DNA of 64,000 nucleotides from Variovorax sp. V93. Lineage in GTDB: Bacteria > Pseudomonadota > Gammaproteobacteria > Burkholderiales > Burkholderiaceae_C. The stretch lies in assembly GCF_041154485.1 (NCBI RefSeq), contig NZ_AP028669.1:682001-746000 (forward strand), read 5' to 3'. The position numbers and the translations under genes are program-made. Under the pieces are notes generated by a model that worked only from the letters and a program-made list of their open reading frames with translations, was not told where the DNA came from and made no database searches. Below are positions 43,026 through 52,341 of this stretch, piece by piece (positions within the stretch are counted from its first letter, which is position 1; the number at the start of each line of letters is the position of its first letter).

Positions 43026-45158
43026 ATGCATCAGTCACAAAGCGAAAACAACACCAATCCCCTGGACCGTCGCGCGTTCTGCGTGGGCGCCGTGAGCCTC
43101 GCCGCCCTCGGCACCACCGCCTGCGGAGGAGGTGGCGGTGGCGGCGGTGTGGCGGGCGGCCTCGGCGCGCTGGGCAGTGCGCCGCAGGCGGACGCATCGG
43201 CCCCGGCGGCCGCCCCGCCAGCCGCGCCCGACGCACCCGCTGCGCCCGACGCGGCCCCTCCCGCACCGCAGGCGCGCAAGTTCGTGCACCCCGGCCTGCT
43301 GCACACCGAGGCCGACTTCGAGCGCATGCGCCAGAAGGTCGCGGCCAATGCGCAGCCCTGGGTCGCCGGCTGGAACGCGCTCACGTCCAACGGCCGTTCG
43401 CAGCTCGGCGCCAAGCCGCGGCCGCTGGCCACGGTGATACGCGGCGGCGACGGGCAGAACTTCGCGCAGATGTACATCGACATCGCGCGCGCCTACCAGC
43501 TCGCGCTGCGCTGGAAGGTGTCCGAGGACACGCGCTATGCCGACCTCGCGGTCGTGTTCCTCAACGAGTGGTCGGCCACGCTGACCTCGATCCAGGGCAA
43601 TGCCGACCGCTTCCTGGCGGCGGGCATCTACGGCCAGCAGTTCGCGAACGCGGCCGAGATCATGCGCTCCTATCCGGGGTGGGCGGCCAGCGATTTCGCG
43701 CGCTTCCAGAACATGATGCTCACGGTGTTCTATCCGCTCAGCCACGACTTCCTCACCAGGCACAACGGTGCGGTGATCACCAACTACTGGGCCAACTGGG
43801 ACCAGTGCGCGCTGGGCTCGATCCTGGCGATCGGCGTGCTGTGCGACCGGCTCGACCTGTACGAGGAGGCGATCAGCTACTACAAGACGGGCCAGGGCAA
43901 CGGCGCGGGCCTGCAGGCGGTCTACCACGTGCATCCCGGCTATCTCGGCCAATGGCAGGAAAGCGGCCGCGACCAGGGCCACTGCACGCTGGGCATCGGC
44001 CTGGCGGGCGCGTTCTGCGAGATGGCCTGGAACCAGGGCGACGACATCTACGGCTACGAGAACAACCGCTTCCTTGCCGGCGCCGAGTACGTGGCCAAGT
44101 CCAACCTGCGCGACGGCACCGGCGACTTCTACGCCGTGCCCTTTCTCACCAGCGCCAATCGCCAGGGAACGAAGACCGTGCTGGGGGACGGCCTCGGCCA
44201 CCGGCGCGGCATCTGGGAAAGCGTCCACAACCACTATGCCAACCGCCTCGGCATCGCCACGCCCTACACCGCGCTGCAGGCCGAGCAGATGCGGCCCGAG
44301 CTGGACGGCAACAACGGCGACCAGCTCGGCTTCGGAACGCTCACCTACACACGCGATCCGATCGCGACGCCGGTGCGGCCGAGCGGGCTCACCGCGCGCG
44401 TGCACGGACCGCAGGTCGAGCTGTCGTGGTGGGGCTGCACCGGCGCGCTGAGCTATTCGGTCAAGCGCGCCACCATGGCGGGCGGTCCGTATGCCACGGT
44501 AGCCGCGGGCATCAGCGATACGCTGACCTTCATCGACAGCACCGTCGCGCCCGGGGTGGTGTACCACTACGCGGTGGTGGCGCTGACCGCGGCCGGAGAG
44601 GGCAACCCCTCCGACGAGGTCAGGGTCGCCCTCAAGCCCGAACTGCTGCTGCAGCGCGACTTCGGCGAAACGCAGGCGGCCGACGACTACGCCGAGCTCC
44701 CCGTGGGCGTGGTGAAGAACCTGGCCGACTTCACCATCGCATGCCGCGTGTTCCTGGACGAGATCCCGACCTGGTCGCGCGTCTTCGACTTCGGCTCCGG
44801 CGAGCGCCGCTACATGATGCTCACGCCGCGCAGCGATACCGGCAAGGTGCGCTACGCCATCTCGCCGGTCCACGGCTACAACATGCAGATGATCGAAGGC
44901 ACGTCGCCGCTGCCGACCGGCCGCTGGGTGCATGTGGCGGTGACCCTGTCCGGCACGCTCGGCACGCTGTACGTCGACGGCGCGGTGGCCGGCAGCAATG
45001 CGCAGATGAGCTTCGCGCCCTGCGAACTCGGCGAGACGACGAAGAACCTGCTCGGGCGTTCGCAGTATCCGAACGATCCGCCGCTGCGCGGGCGCCTCGG
45101 CGATCTCCGCATCTACCATGGCGCGCTGGGCGCCGCGGAGGTTGCGGCGCTGGCCTAG
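43026..45158 (+). CDS. Tat-exported multidomain protein with an alginate lyase-like catalytic domain
   Basis: A 710-residue surface protein. The N-terminus NPLDRRAFCVGAVSLAALGT is a twin-arginine signal, leading to Cys33 in TTAC, a weak lipobox, followed by eight glycines and an Ala/Pro linker to about residue 85. The catalytic region (about 85-430) has NYWANWDQCALGSILAIGVL and WQESGRDQGHCTLGIGLAGA, typical of the alginate lyase superfamily (PF05426-type). A fibronectin-III-like part (about 455-540) and a LamG-like concanavalin domain (about 550-705, GRWVHVAVTLSGTLGTLYVD) follow. It should degrade or bind an acidic polysaccharide outside the cytoplasm; the exact substrate is unknown. It is convergent with the SMP-30 gene. 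Confidence 0.82.
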   Translation: MHQSQSENNTNPLDRRAFCVGAVSLAALGTTACGGGGGGGGVAGGLGALGSAPQADASAPAAAPPAAPDAPAAPDAAPPAPQARKFVHPGLLHTEADFERMRQKVAANAQPWVAGWNALTSNGRSQLGAKPRPLATVIRGGDGQNFAQMYIDIARAYQLALRWKVSEDTRYADLAVVFLNEWSATLTSIQGNADRFLAAGIYGQQFANAAEIMRSYPGWAASDFARFQNMMLTVFYPLSHDFLTRHNGAVITNYWANWDQCALGSILAIGVLCDRLDLYEEAISYYKTGQGNGAGLQAVYHVHPGYLGQWQESGRDQGHCTLGIGLAGAFCEMAWNQGDDIYGYENNRFLAGAEYVAKSNLRDGTGDFYAVPFLTSANRQGTKTVLGDGLGHRRGIWESVHNHYANRLGIATPYTALQAEQMRPELDGNNGDQLGFGTLTYTRDPIATPVRPSGLTARVHGPQVELSWWGCTGALSYSVKRATMAGGPYATVAAGISDTLTFIDSTVAPGVVYHYAVVALTAAGEGNPSDEVRVALKPELLLQRDFGETQAADDYAELPVGVVKNLADFTIACRVFLDEIPTWSRVFDFGSGERRYMMLTPRSDTGKVRYAISPVHGYNMQMIEGTSPLPTGRWVHVAVTLSGTLGTLYVDGAVAGSNAQMSFAPCELGETTKNLLGRSQYPNDPPLRGRLGDLRIYHGALGAAEVAALA

Positions 45159-45167
45159 GGCCGGACG

Positions 45168-46274
45168 CTAGACGGCCCCGTGCGCCTCCACGTAGAGCGC
45201 ATAGAGCGAATGGCTGCTCGCCATGTAGAGGCGGTTGCGCTTGGGCCCGCCGAACTCGAGGTTGGCGCAGCGCTCCGGAAGGCGGATGAAGCCGATCGGC
45301 TTGCCTTCGCGGTTGAAGACCTTCACGCCGTCCATCTCTTCGGATTTTCCGAGCGGCAGGTGGGCCTTCAGGCCGCCGCCGACGTCGGTGGGCTCGGGCG
45401 CGAATGCGCCGTTGAAGCCCCATCCGCACCAGAGGTTGCCGTCGCGGTCGACGCGGAATCCGTCGAGCGCGCCGGGGCCGTCCGCGTCGATGAGCTTGGT
45501 CTTGTTCGACACGCTGGCGCCATCGGCTGCAACGTCGTAGCTCCAGATGCTGCGGTTGGGCGTGCCCTTCCACTCGACCACGTAGAGCTTCTTCTCGTCC
45601 GGCGAGAACGCGAGCCCGTTCGGGTTCACCAGATCGGTGATGACGGCGCTGAGCTTGCCGTCGCTCGCGATGCGGTAGACGTTGGTGGTGGCCTGCTCCG
45701 GCGTGGCCTTCGATCCTTCCCACTCGCCGTTGATGCCGAAGGTCGGGTCGGTGAACCACACGCTGTCGTCCGACTTCACGACCACGTCGTTGGGCGCGTT
45801 GAGCTTCTTGCCCTCGTAGCTGTCGGCCAGCACGGTCATGCGGCCGTTCTTCTCGGTGCGCACCACGCGGCGCGTGACCGAATGCTCGCAGGTGACGAGG
45901 CGGCCCTGGCGATCGCGCGTGTTGCCGTTGGCATAGTTGGCGTTCTGCTTGTGCACCGTGAACTTGCCGGTCTTCTCGTCGTACTTCATGAGCCGGTTGT
46001 TCGGAATGTCGCTGCACAGCAGGTAGCCGCCTTCCGGAAAGTACACCGGCCCCTCGGCCCAGCGCATGCCGGTGCCCAGTTGCTCGACGGTGCTGCTGTA
46101 GATGCGGTACTTGGCAAAGCTCGGATCCAGGATCAGCACCGACGGGTCCGGATAGCGCTGGCTGGGCTTGAAGTCGAAGGACTGCGCGCCGGCCAGCCCG
46201 GCGAAGGCGGCCAGTCCGGAGCCCGCGGCATTCTTCAGGAAGCGGCGGCGAGGCTGGAGGGCTTTGTTCTGCAT
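45168..46274 (-). CDS. SMP-30/gluconolactonase-family protein, Tat-exported
   Basis: A 368-residue beta-propeller lactonase. The N-terminus LQPRRRFLKNAAGSGLAAFA is a strong twin-arginine signal (RRRFLK), so it is periplasmic. Metal-ligand positions of the family are visible: Glu in WAEGPVYFPE, Asn in LNAPNDVVVKSD, PNGLAFSPDEKKLYVVEW and Asp in GALDGFRVDRDG. Such enzymes open sugar lactones to acids. Its stop faces the end of the alginate lyase-like gene (9 bases apart), consistent with a shared theme of sugar-acid metabolism but not an operon. Confidence 0.9.
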   Translation of the reverse strand: MQNKALQPRRRFLKNAAGSGLAAFAGLAGAQSFDFKPSQRYPDPSVLILDPSFAKYRIYSSTVEQLGTGMRWAEGPVYFPEGGYLLCSDIPNNRLMKYDEKTGKFTVHKQNANYANGNTRDRQGRLVTCEHSVTRRVVRTEKNGRMTVLADSYEGKKLNAPNDVVVKSDDSVWFTDPTFGINGEWEGSKATPEQATTNVYRIASDGKLSAVITDLVNPNGLAFSPDEKKLYVVEWKGTPNRSIWSYDVAADGASVSNKTKLIDADGPGALDGFRVDRDGNLWCGWGFNGAFAPEPTDVGGGLKAHLPLGKSEEMDGVKVFNREGKPIGFIRLPERCANLEFGGPKRNRLYMASSHSLYALYVEAHGAV

Positions 46275-46477
46275 CTGTAGATCTCCTTTGTCGTTGTGGA
46301 AAACCGGCGGACGCCGATCTTACGTACCCGCAGGGCGCAGCCGGGCCCTTCGCTGCGCGAAGTGCGACATGGCTTACTTGCGGTCCCCGAGACTGCCGAC
46401 ACAACCCGCCCGCCGCACGCCTAAGCTGGGCCTTGCAGCGAGCCTGCGATCCGACTCTGCTGCAGAAGGGGCATGCG

Positions 46478-46912
46478 ATGACTCAGGTACATGAAGTGAT
46501 GACGCGCGGCGTTCGCACGGTCGCACCGGGCGACACCATCGTGCAGGCGGCCAAGGCGCTCGAGGAGCTTGAGGTGGGCGTGCTGCCGGTCTGCGACGGC
46601 AACCGGCTGGTCGGCGTGGTGACCGACCGGGACATCGCCGTGCGCGGCGTGGCCCGCGAGATCGATCTGGGCGCTTCGCCGGTCAGGCAGATCATGACCG
46701 CCGACGCGTACTGGTGCTATGCCGACGACACGGTTGACGAAGCGCTCAGCCAGATGAGCGCGGTGCAGATCCGCAGGCTTCCGGTGGTCGACCGCGACAA
46801 GCGCCTCGTGGGCATCCTGTCGCTGGGCGACGTGGCGGCCAAGGGCGAGGCCGGTGCGGCGGCCGATCCGCTCGGGAAGATCTCCGAGCCTGCGCGGCCG
46901 AGGCACTTGTAG
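46478..46912 (+). CDS. Tandem CBS-domain protein
   Basis: A 144-residue protein made almost entirely of two CBS motifs: MTQVHEVMTRGVRTVAPGDT, GVLPVCDGNRLVGVVTDRDI for the first, and QIMTADAYWCYADDTVDEAL, RRLPVVDRDKRLVGILSLGD for the second. Such pairs form a Bateman module that binds adenine nucleotides. The ATG is preferred over a frame beginning 15 codons upstream because AGAAGGGG precedes it. No effector domain is attached; its partner is unknown. Confidence 0.9.
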   Translation: MTQVHEVMTRGVRTVAPGDTIVQAAKALEELEVGVLPVCDGNRLVGVVTDRDIAVRGVAREIDLGASPVRQIMTADAYWCYADDTVDEALSQMSAVQIRRLPVVDRDKRLVGILSLGDVAAKGEAGAAADPLGKISEPARPRHL

Positions 46913-46950
46913 CAACGGCCCGCGGGCCGTGCGTCAGCGGCTGGTTTCTC

Positions 46951-47169
46951 TCAGGCGCTCTGGTTGGCGGGCTGGCTGGGCGCGCGCCGGCGAATCTCGC
47001 TGTAGAGCGCGCGCTGTCCCGCGGCCAGCGCGGCCTCATAGGTGTCCGCCGGATCGAAGGCGTCGCGAAGCACCTTGGGGTTCGCTCCTTCCGCATCCGT
47101 TTCGAGCAGGCGCCAGACAAATGAACCGAGGGCTGGCTCCTCGATGATGAGTTCGATGGGCTGTGTCAT
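46951..47169 (-). CDS. Small hypothetical protein
   Basis: A 72-residue protein: MTQPIELIIEEPALGSFVWR, LLETDAEGANPKVLRDAFDP, ADTYEAALAAGQRALYSEIR. It appears to be a mixed alpha/beta single domain without export signal. An ATG five codons upstream (MQVGRM) is an alternative start. It lies 85 bases downstream of the copper ATPase gene in the same direction and may be in its transcript. Function not recognised. Confidence 0.55.
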   Translation of the reverse strand: MTQPIELIIEEPALGSFVWRLLETDAEGANPKVLRDAFDPADTYEAALAAGQRALYSEIRRRAPSQPANQSA

Positions 47170-47253
47170 CCGTCCAACTTGCATGAATCCGCGCCAGATG
47201 TATGTAGGCCGAATTCGAATGCTGCCGGCCCGGCGCCCGATGGCGCGTCAAGG

Positions 47254-49464
47254 TCAGCCGGGCTTGCCGCCTGCGCCCTCTGCCCTCAGCCGCAATGCAT
47301 TGCTGATGACCGACGCCGAGCTCAGGCTCATCGCCAGCGCCGCGATCATCGGCGACAGCAGCCAGCCGGTGAACGGGAACAGCACGCCCGCGGCCAGCGG
47401 CACGCCGAGCGCGTTGTAGACGAACGCGAAGCCCAGGTTCTGCTTCATGTTGGCGACGGTCTTCTCGGAGACGATGCGCGCCTGCGCAATGCCGCGCAGG
47501 TCGCCCTTGACCAGCGTGACCTGGGCGCTGTTCATCGCCACGTCGGTGCCGGTGCCCATCGCCACGCCGACGTCGGCCCTGGCGAGCGCGGGCGCATCGT
47601 TGATGCCGTCGCCGGCCATCGCGACGATGCGGCCTTCTTGCTGCAGCTTCTCGACCAGCGCCAGCTTGTCGGCCGGCTTGACTTCGCCGTGCACTTCGTC
47701 GATGCCCAGCCTGGCGGCCACGGCGCGCGCGGTGGTCAGGCCGTCGCCCGTGGCCATGATCACGCGCATGCCCGATGCCTTGAGCGCCGCCAGCGCTTCC
47801 ACGGTGGTGGCCTTGATTGGATCGGACACGGCAAGCAGGCCGGCAAGCCTGCCGTCGGCCGCCAGGAACATCACGCTGGCCCCTTCGGCGCGCAGCGCCT
47901 CGGCTTGCGGCCTGAGCGCGTCGACCGGCACGCCAAGCTGATCCATCAGCGCGGTGTTGCCGAGCGCCAGCCGCTGGCCACCGACGCTGCCGTTCACGCC
48001 GATGCCGCTCGCGGACTCGAACTCGTCGGCCGCGGCCAGTGAGAGATTGCGCTCGCGCGCCGCACGCACGATGGCATGCGCCAGCGGATGCTCGCTGCCC
48101 TGGTCCAGGCTTGCCGCGAGGCGCAGCACATCGTCCTCGGTGAAGCCGGGCAAGGCCACCGCGCGTTCGAAGCTCGGCCTGCCTTCGGTCAGCGTGCCTG
48201 TCTTGTCGACGATGAGCGCATCGACCTTGCGGAAGTTCTCGATGGCGGCCGCATCGCGGAACAGCACGCCCTGCGTGGCGGCCTTGCCGGTGGCCACCAT
48301 GATCGACATCGGCGTGGCGAGGCCGAGCGCGCAGGGACAGGCGATGATGAGCACCGCCACCGCATTGATGAGGCCGTGGGTCCAGCTTGGCGCCGGCCCG
48401 AAGAATCCCCACGCGAAGAAGGTCAGCAGCGCGATGCCGATCACGGCCATCACGAAGTAGCCGGCCACGTGGTCGGCCATGCGCTGCATCGGCGCGCGGG
48501 AGCGCTGGGCCTGCGCCACCATCTGCACGATGCTCGCGAGCACGGTCTGCGAGCCGACCTTTTCCGACTGCATCACCAGCGCGCCGCTCGTGTTGAGCGT
48601 GGCGCCGATGAGCTTGTCGCCCGCCCGCTTGGTCACCGGCAGCGGCTCGCCGGTGAGCATGGACTCGTCGACCGCGCTCGCGCCCTCGACCACCACGCCG
48701 TCCACCGGCACCTTTTCGCCGGGCCGCACGCGCAGTTTGTCGCCGACGTGCACGTGGGCGATCGGCACGTCTTCTTCCGTGCCATCGGCGCCGATGCGCC
48801 GCGCCGTCTTGGGCGCGAGGCCCAGCAGCGACTTGATCGCGGCCGAGGTCTGCGAGCGCGCCTTGAGTTCGAGGATCTGGCCGAGCAGCGTGAGCGAGAT
48901 GATCACCGCGGCCGCCTCGAAGTACACCGCCACGCGGCCCATCGACATGAACGCGTCGGGAAACACGCGCGGCGCCACCGTGGCCACCACGCTGTAGGCG
49001 AAGGCCGCCGCGGTGCCCAGGCCGATGAGCGTCCACATGTTGGGGCTGCGGTTAGCGACCGATTGCACGGCGCGCCTGAAGAAGGGCCATCCCGCCCACA
49101 GCACGATGGGCAGCGAAATAACCAGCTCGATCCAACTCTGCGTGGCCATCTCGAACCACTGCAGCCGGTGCCCCGCCATGGCGAGCACGGCCACGGCGAG
49201 CGTGAGCGGCAGCGTCCACAGGAAGCGGCGCTTGAAGTCGCGCAGCTCGGGGTCTTCGCCCTCGTCGAGCGGCGGCATCTCGGGCTCCAGCGTCATGCCG
49301 CACTTGGGGCAGCTGCCCGGATGGTCCTGCCGGATCTCCGGATGCATCGGGCAGGTGTAGATGGTGCCGGCGGGCGCAGGCGCGTGCGCATGCGGCGCGC
49401 GGTGGCCTTCGTGATGCGGATGCTGCGGTGCCCCGGAATGCACGTGGTTCATCGAGTGCTCCAA
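47254..49464 (-). CDS. copA: Cu+-exporting P1B-type ATPase
   Basis: A 736-residue ATPase. The N-terminus is histidine-rich ([20 protein letters not shown]) and then has a heavy-metal-binding YHS-like domain with CPMHPE and [10 protein letters not shown] (residues 36-60) instead of classic CXXC ferredoxin-like domains. The metal-transport core includes CPC (376-378), phosphorylated Asp420 in DKTGT, TGEP (271-274), HP in SEHPLAH and [15 protein letters not shown] in helix 7 and MSLSS in helix 8 are the P1B-1 Cu+ signature. A MerR-type promoter lies upstream. It should pump Cu+ to the periplasm. Confidence 0.94.
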   Translation of the reverse strand: MEHSMNHVHSGAPQHPHHEGHRAPHAHAPAPAGTIYTCPMHPEIRQDHPGSCPKCGMTLEPEMPPLDEGEDPELRDFKRRFLWTLPLTLAVAVLAMAGHRLQWFEMATQSWIELVISLPIVLWAGWPFFRRAVQSVANRSPNMWTLIGLGTAAAFAYSVVATVAPRVFPDAFMSMGRVAVYFEAAAVIISLTLLGQILELKARSQTSAAIKSLLGLAPKTARRIGADGTEEDVPIAHVHVGDKLRVRPGEKVPVDGVVVEGASAVDESMLTGEPLPVTKRAGDKLIGATLNTSGALVMQSEKVGSQTVLASIVQMVAQAQRSRAPMQRMADHVAGYFVMAVIGIALLTFFAWGFFGPAPSWTHGLINAVAVLIIACPCALGLATPMSIMVATGKAATQGVLFRDAAAIENFRKVDALIVDKTGTLTEGRPSFERAVALPGFTEDDVLRLAASLDQGSEHPLAHAIVRAARERNLSLAAADEFESASGIGVNGSVGGQRLALGNTALMDQLGVPVDALRPQAEALRAEGASVMFLAADGRLAGLLAVSDPIKATTVEALAALKASGMRVIMATGDGLTTARAVAARLGIDEVHGEVKPADKLALVEKLQQEGRIVAMAGDGINDAPALARADVGVAMGTGTDVAMNSAQVTLVKGDLRGIAQARIVSEKTVANMKQNLGFAFVYNALGVPLAAGVLFPFTGWLLSPMIAALAMSLSSASVISNALRLRAEGAGGKPG

Positions 49465-49518
49465 CGAGAAAACAGAAAGATGCTGCGCACCACGCGCAGC
49501 GCATCGCTAGTTTCCAGG

Positions 49519-49539
49519 TTGACACCGTGTCAAGGTCAA
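49519..49539 (-). promoter_or_regulatory. MerR/CueR-type promoter dyad upstream of copA
   Basis: On the minus strand, -35-like TTGACC (from 49539) is followed by the perfect palindrome TTGACACGGTGTCAA (49519-49533). That leaves a long spacer before a -10-like GAAACT, the arrangement used by CueR/HmrR-type copper activators, which twist an over-long spacer. No MerR-family gene is adjacent, so the regulator must be encoded elsewhere. Confidence 0.6.
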
Positions 49540-49570
49540 GGCCGGCACGGTGGCCGGCCGCGCGGCTTTC

Positions 49571-51094
49571 TCAGACGGCGGAGGTGGCGGCTGCAGGCGC
49601 GCTGCTGCCCGCACCGGGCGGCGCCGTGACGATCGACGTGAGCGCGGGTTCGGCCGCGCGCAGCGATGCGATGTCGGGCCGCGGGCGGCGCAATTGCGCG
49701 TCGGCCGCGAAGGCCTTTTCCATGGCGTGCGCCGCCGCAAGCACCTGGTGGTCGGCCCTGAACGCGCCCACGATCTGCAGCCCGAACGGCATGCCCGCGT
49801 GGTCGAGGCCACAGGGCAGCGCCAGCGCCGGATGCGTGGTCAGCGTGACCACGTAGGTCAGCGCGAGCCAGCGGTAGTAGTTCGCCTGCTTCTCGCCGTT
49901 GATGGTGTCCGCATACAGCTGGGTCCATGGAAAGGGCGACACCGGCGTGGTGGGCGAGAGGATCAGGTCGTAGTCGGCGAAGGCGGCCTGGAAGCGCTTG
50001 ATGAGCCGGGTCTGCTCGGCCTGGGCCCAGGCGCTGTCGAGCAGGCTCATCTGCGCACCCATTTCGTAGTTGGCGCGGGAGTTGGGACCCAGGCTGGCCG
50101 GGTCGCGCTGGTAGGCGGCATGCATGCCGGCCACGAAGGCCTCGGCGCGCAGCACGTCGAAGCAGCGGTGCGCTTCGCCGAGGTCGAGTTCGATCTTGTC
50201 GCAGCGCTTGAACAGGTGCCGCATCGCGCCGATCTTTCCGCGCATGGTGGCGCGGATGCCGTCGTCCACCGCGCAGGTGCCGAAGTCTTCGGTCCATGCC
50301 ACGCGCAGTTGGCTCAGGTCGATGCCGGCGGGCTCCAGGAAGCTGAGCGGATCGAGCGGATAGCTCAGCGGATCGCCCGCATGCATGCCGGCGGAGGCGG
50401 CCATCTGTAGGCAGGCGTCCTCCACCGTGCGGCCCATCGGGCCCACGACCGAGATCGGCGTCCAGCCCAGCAGCTTGCGCACGCTCGGCACGATGCCGGG
50501 CGAGGGCCGGAAGCCCACCACGCCGCACTTGGCGGCCGGAATGCGCAGCGAGCCGCCGGTGTCGGAGCCGGTGCACACGGGCAGCATGTCGCAGGCCAGC
50601 GCGGCGGCCGAGCCGCCGGAGGAGCCGCCGGCATTGAGGTTCGGGTTGAAGGGGTTGCCGGTGGCGCCCCACACCTCGTTGCGCGAATTGGCGCCGGCGC
50701 CCATCTCCGGAACGTTGGTCTTGCCCGCCACGATGGCGCCGGCCCTGCGAAGGCGCGCCACCAGCTCGATGTCTTCCTGCGGCACGTGGTCGCGGAAGAT
50801 CGCGGAGCCCCAGGTGGTGAGCAGGCCTTCGGTAGGTTCGAGATCCTTCACGCCGAGCGGCAGGCCATGCAGCAGGCCCAGCGTGTCGCCGCGCATGACG
50901 GCGCTTTCCGCCGCCCGGGCCTCGGCCCGCGCGCGCTCGAAGCAGGTGGCGGTCACGGCGTTGATGAAGGGGTTCACGCGCTCGATGCGCGCGATGCAGG
51001 CTTCGAGCAGCTCGACCGGCGAGACCGCCTTGCTGCCGATGAGCCGGCGCAGTTCGACGGCGGAGTGTTCGATCAATTCGGTGTGGTTGCTCAT
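49571..51094 (-). CDS. Amidase signature-family amidase
   Basis: A 507-residue Ser-cisSer-Lys hydrolase. Lys83 lies in LGVKDLEPTEG, the cis-Ser158 in NAGGSSGGSAAALA and the nucleophile Ser182 in SDTGGSLRIPAAKCG. The family hydrolyses a broad range of amides; this member resembles aryl/acyl amidases near Bug-type transporters, and the substrate cannot be read. An upstream extension through a repeat element is not used; MSNHTELIEHS is the supported start. It is probably co-transcribed with the upstream Bug-protein gene across a 116-base gap containing repeat copy 2. Confidence 0.92.
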   Translation of the reverse strand: MSNHTELIEHSAVELRRLIGSKAVSPVELLEACIARIERVNPFINAVTATCFERARAEARAAESAVMRGDTLGLLHGLPLGVKDLEPTEGLLTTWGSAIFRDHVPQEDIELVARLRRAGAIVAGKTNVPEMGAGANSRNEVWGATGNPFNPNLNAGGSSGGSAAALACDMLPVCTGSDTGGSLRIPAAKCGVVGFRPSPGIVPSVRKLLGWTPISVVGPMGRTVEDACLQMAASAGMHAGDPLSYPLDPLSFLEPAGIDLSQLRVAWTEDFGTCAVDDGIRATMRGKIGAMRHLFKRCDKIELDLGEAHRCFDVLRAEAFVAGMHAAYQRDPASLGPNSRANYEMGAQMSLLDSAWAQAEQTRLIKRFQAAFADYDLILSPTTPVSPFPWTQLYADTINGEKQANYYRWLALTYVVTLTTHPALALPCGLDHAGMPFGLQIVGAFRADHQVLAAAHAMEKAFAADAQLRRPRPDIASLRAAEPALTSIVTAPPGAGSSAPAAATSAV

Positions 51095-51128
51095 GTCGGT
51101 TGTTGTTCCATCTGGCTGAGGCCAGCGC

Positions 51129-51210
51129 GCCCGCGGAACGGGCTTTGCCCGGCCGCCGGGTGCGCCCCCCAGTGGGGGGAGGCGCCGAAGGCGCTTCGGG
51201 GGGGCGTCCA
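51129..51210. repeat. Dispersed intergenic repeat, copy 2
   Basis: Matches copy 1 near 3.4 kb: GAAC-GGCTTTGCC-GGC-GCCGG, then CCCCC/GGGGG arms around AGT, GGCGCCGAAGGCGC and a G-rich end. GGCGCCGAAGGCGCTTC can form further stem-loops. It sits between the Bug-protein and amidase genes and may influence the shared transcript. Confidence 0.55.
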
Positions 51211-52197
51211 TCAGTCAGCGGTGATGTTGGCGCGCGCGGCGATGGCGCGCATCAGCGGCAATTCCTTGGCGATCAGTTCGCTCACGGCGGCCGAGTTGCT
51301 GTAGCCCGGCTCCAGGCCCTGGGCGGCGAGCTTGGCGCGCGTGTCGGGATCGGCCATGGTCGCGGCCAGCGCCTTTTCGAGCCTGACCTTCACGTCGGGC
51401 GGGAGGCCCTTCGGCGCCGCCAGCGCCAGCCAGCTGTCGGTGTTGATTTCGGGGTAGCCGCTCTCGGCCATGGTGGGCACGTCGGGCAGCAGCGTCGAGC
51501 GCTTGGCCGTGGTCACGGCAATGGCCTTGATCTTGCCGCTCTTGAGCTGCGGAATGGCCGCGCTCACGGTGTCGATGCTGAACGGAACCTGCCCACCCAT
51601 GAGGTCGGTCATGGCCGGGGCGCTGCCCTTGTACGGCACGTGTGTCATCTTGAGGCCGGCGGCATGCAGGATGGTCTCGCCGGCGAACTGCGAGGTGGTG
51701 CCGGTGCCGTAGGACGCGTACGAATACTTTCCGGGCGAGGCCTTCACGTAGTCGACGAACTGCTTGACGGTCTGCACCGGCACTTCGCTGTTCGCAAGCA
51801 GGATGAGGCCCACCCGCCCGGCCAGGCCGATCGGCTCGAAGCCCTTGACCGGGTCGTAGGGCAGGTTGGGGCGGATGGCGGGATTCACCGTGAAGGTGGT
51901 GCCCGAACTGATCAGCAGCGTGTAGCCATCGGGCGCCGCCTTGGAGACATAGCTCGCGCCGATCACCGTGCCGGCGCCGCCGCGGTTCTCGATGACCACG
52001 GGCTGGCCGAGCTCCTTGCCCAGGCGCTGGGCAATCACGCGTCCGTTCACATCGGTGGCGCCGCCGGGCGGAAAGGGAATCACGAGCGTGACCGGGCGCG
52101 ACGGAAACCCGGTGTCGGCGGCCAGCGCGGCGAGCGGTGCCAGGCCAAGGCAGGACAACAGCAGCACCATGCGGGCGAGTGCGGGGAGGCGTTTCAT
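51211..52197 (-). CDS. Bug-type tripartite tricarboxylate transporter substrate-binding protein
   Basis: A 328-residue periplasmic protein with a signal peptide (MKRLPALARMVLLLSCLGLA, cleaved near LAA-AD). The Bug family signature is RPVTLVIPFPPGGATDVNGR, followed by RGGAGTVIGASYVSKAAPDG and MTDLMGGQVPFSIDTVSAAI. Bug proteins bind carboxylates or related organic ligands and are extremely numerous in Burkholderiales, often without TctA/TctB genes, as here. It diverges from a LysR regulator and is followed by the amidase gene, so the ligand may be an amide or its acid. Confidence 0.92.
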   Translation of the reverse strand: MKRLPALARMVLLLSCLGLAPLAALAADTGFPSRPVTLVIPFPPGGATDVNGRVIAQRLGKELGQPVVIENRGGAGTVIGASYVSKAAPDGYTLLISSGTTFTVNPAIRPNLPYDPVKGFEPIGLAGRVGLILLANSEVPVQTVKQFVDYVKASPGKYSYASYGTGTTSQFAGETILHAAGLKMTHVPYKGSAPAMTDLMGGQVPFSIDTVSAAIPQLKSGKIKAIAVTTAKRSTLLPDVPTMAESGYPEINTDSWLALAAPKGLPPDVKVRLEKALAATMADPDTRAKLAAQGLEPGYSNSAAVSELIAKELPLMRAIAARANITAD

Positions 52198-52279
52198 GAA
52201 GGACTCCTGGAGGAACAGAGCGGGGATGCAGGTTCATCCTAGGAGCCGCAAAGCGCTGCCACAAGCGCAATGTTTAGAA

Positions 52280-52308
52280 TTGTTGATTGCCGATTCGGCA
52301 ATCGACAA
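52280..52308. promoter_or_regulatory. LysR operator-like dyad between the Bug-protein and LysR genes
   Basis: GATTGCCGATTCGGCAATC (52285-52303) is a perfect 19-bp palindrome and extends outward with TTGT and ACAA after one mismatched pair, for a 29-bp dyad. It lies in the 144-base divergent promoter region, where LysR regulators usually bind a T-N11-A-type site to control both genes. Confidence 0.65.
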
Positions 52309-52341
52309 ACGCGCGTCGCCCCGCTGCGACAAGGAAGAAAC

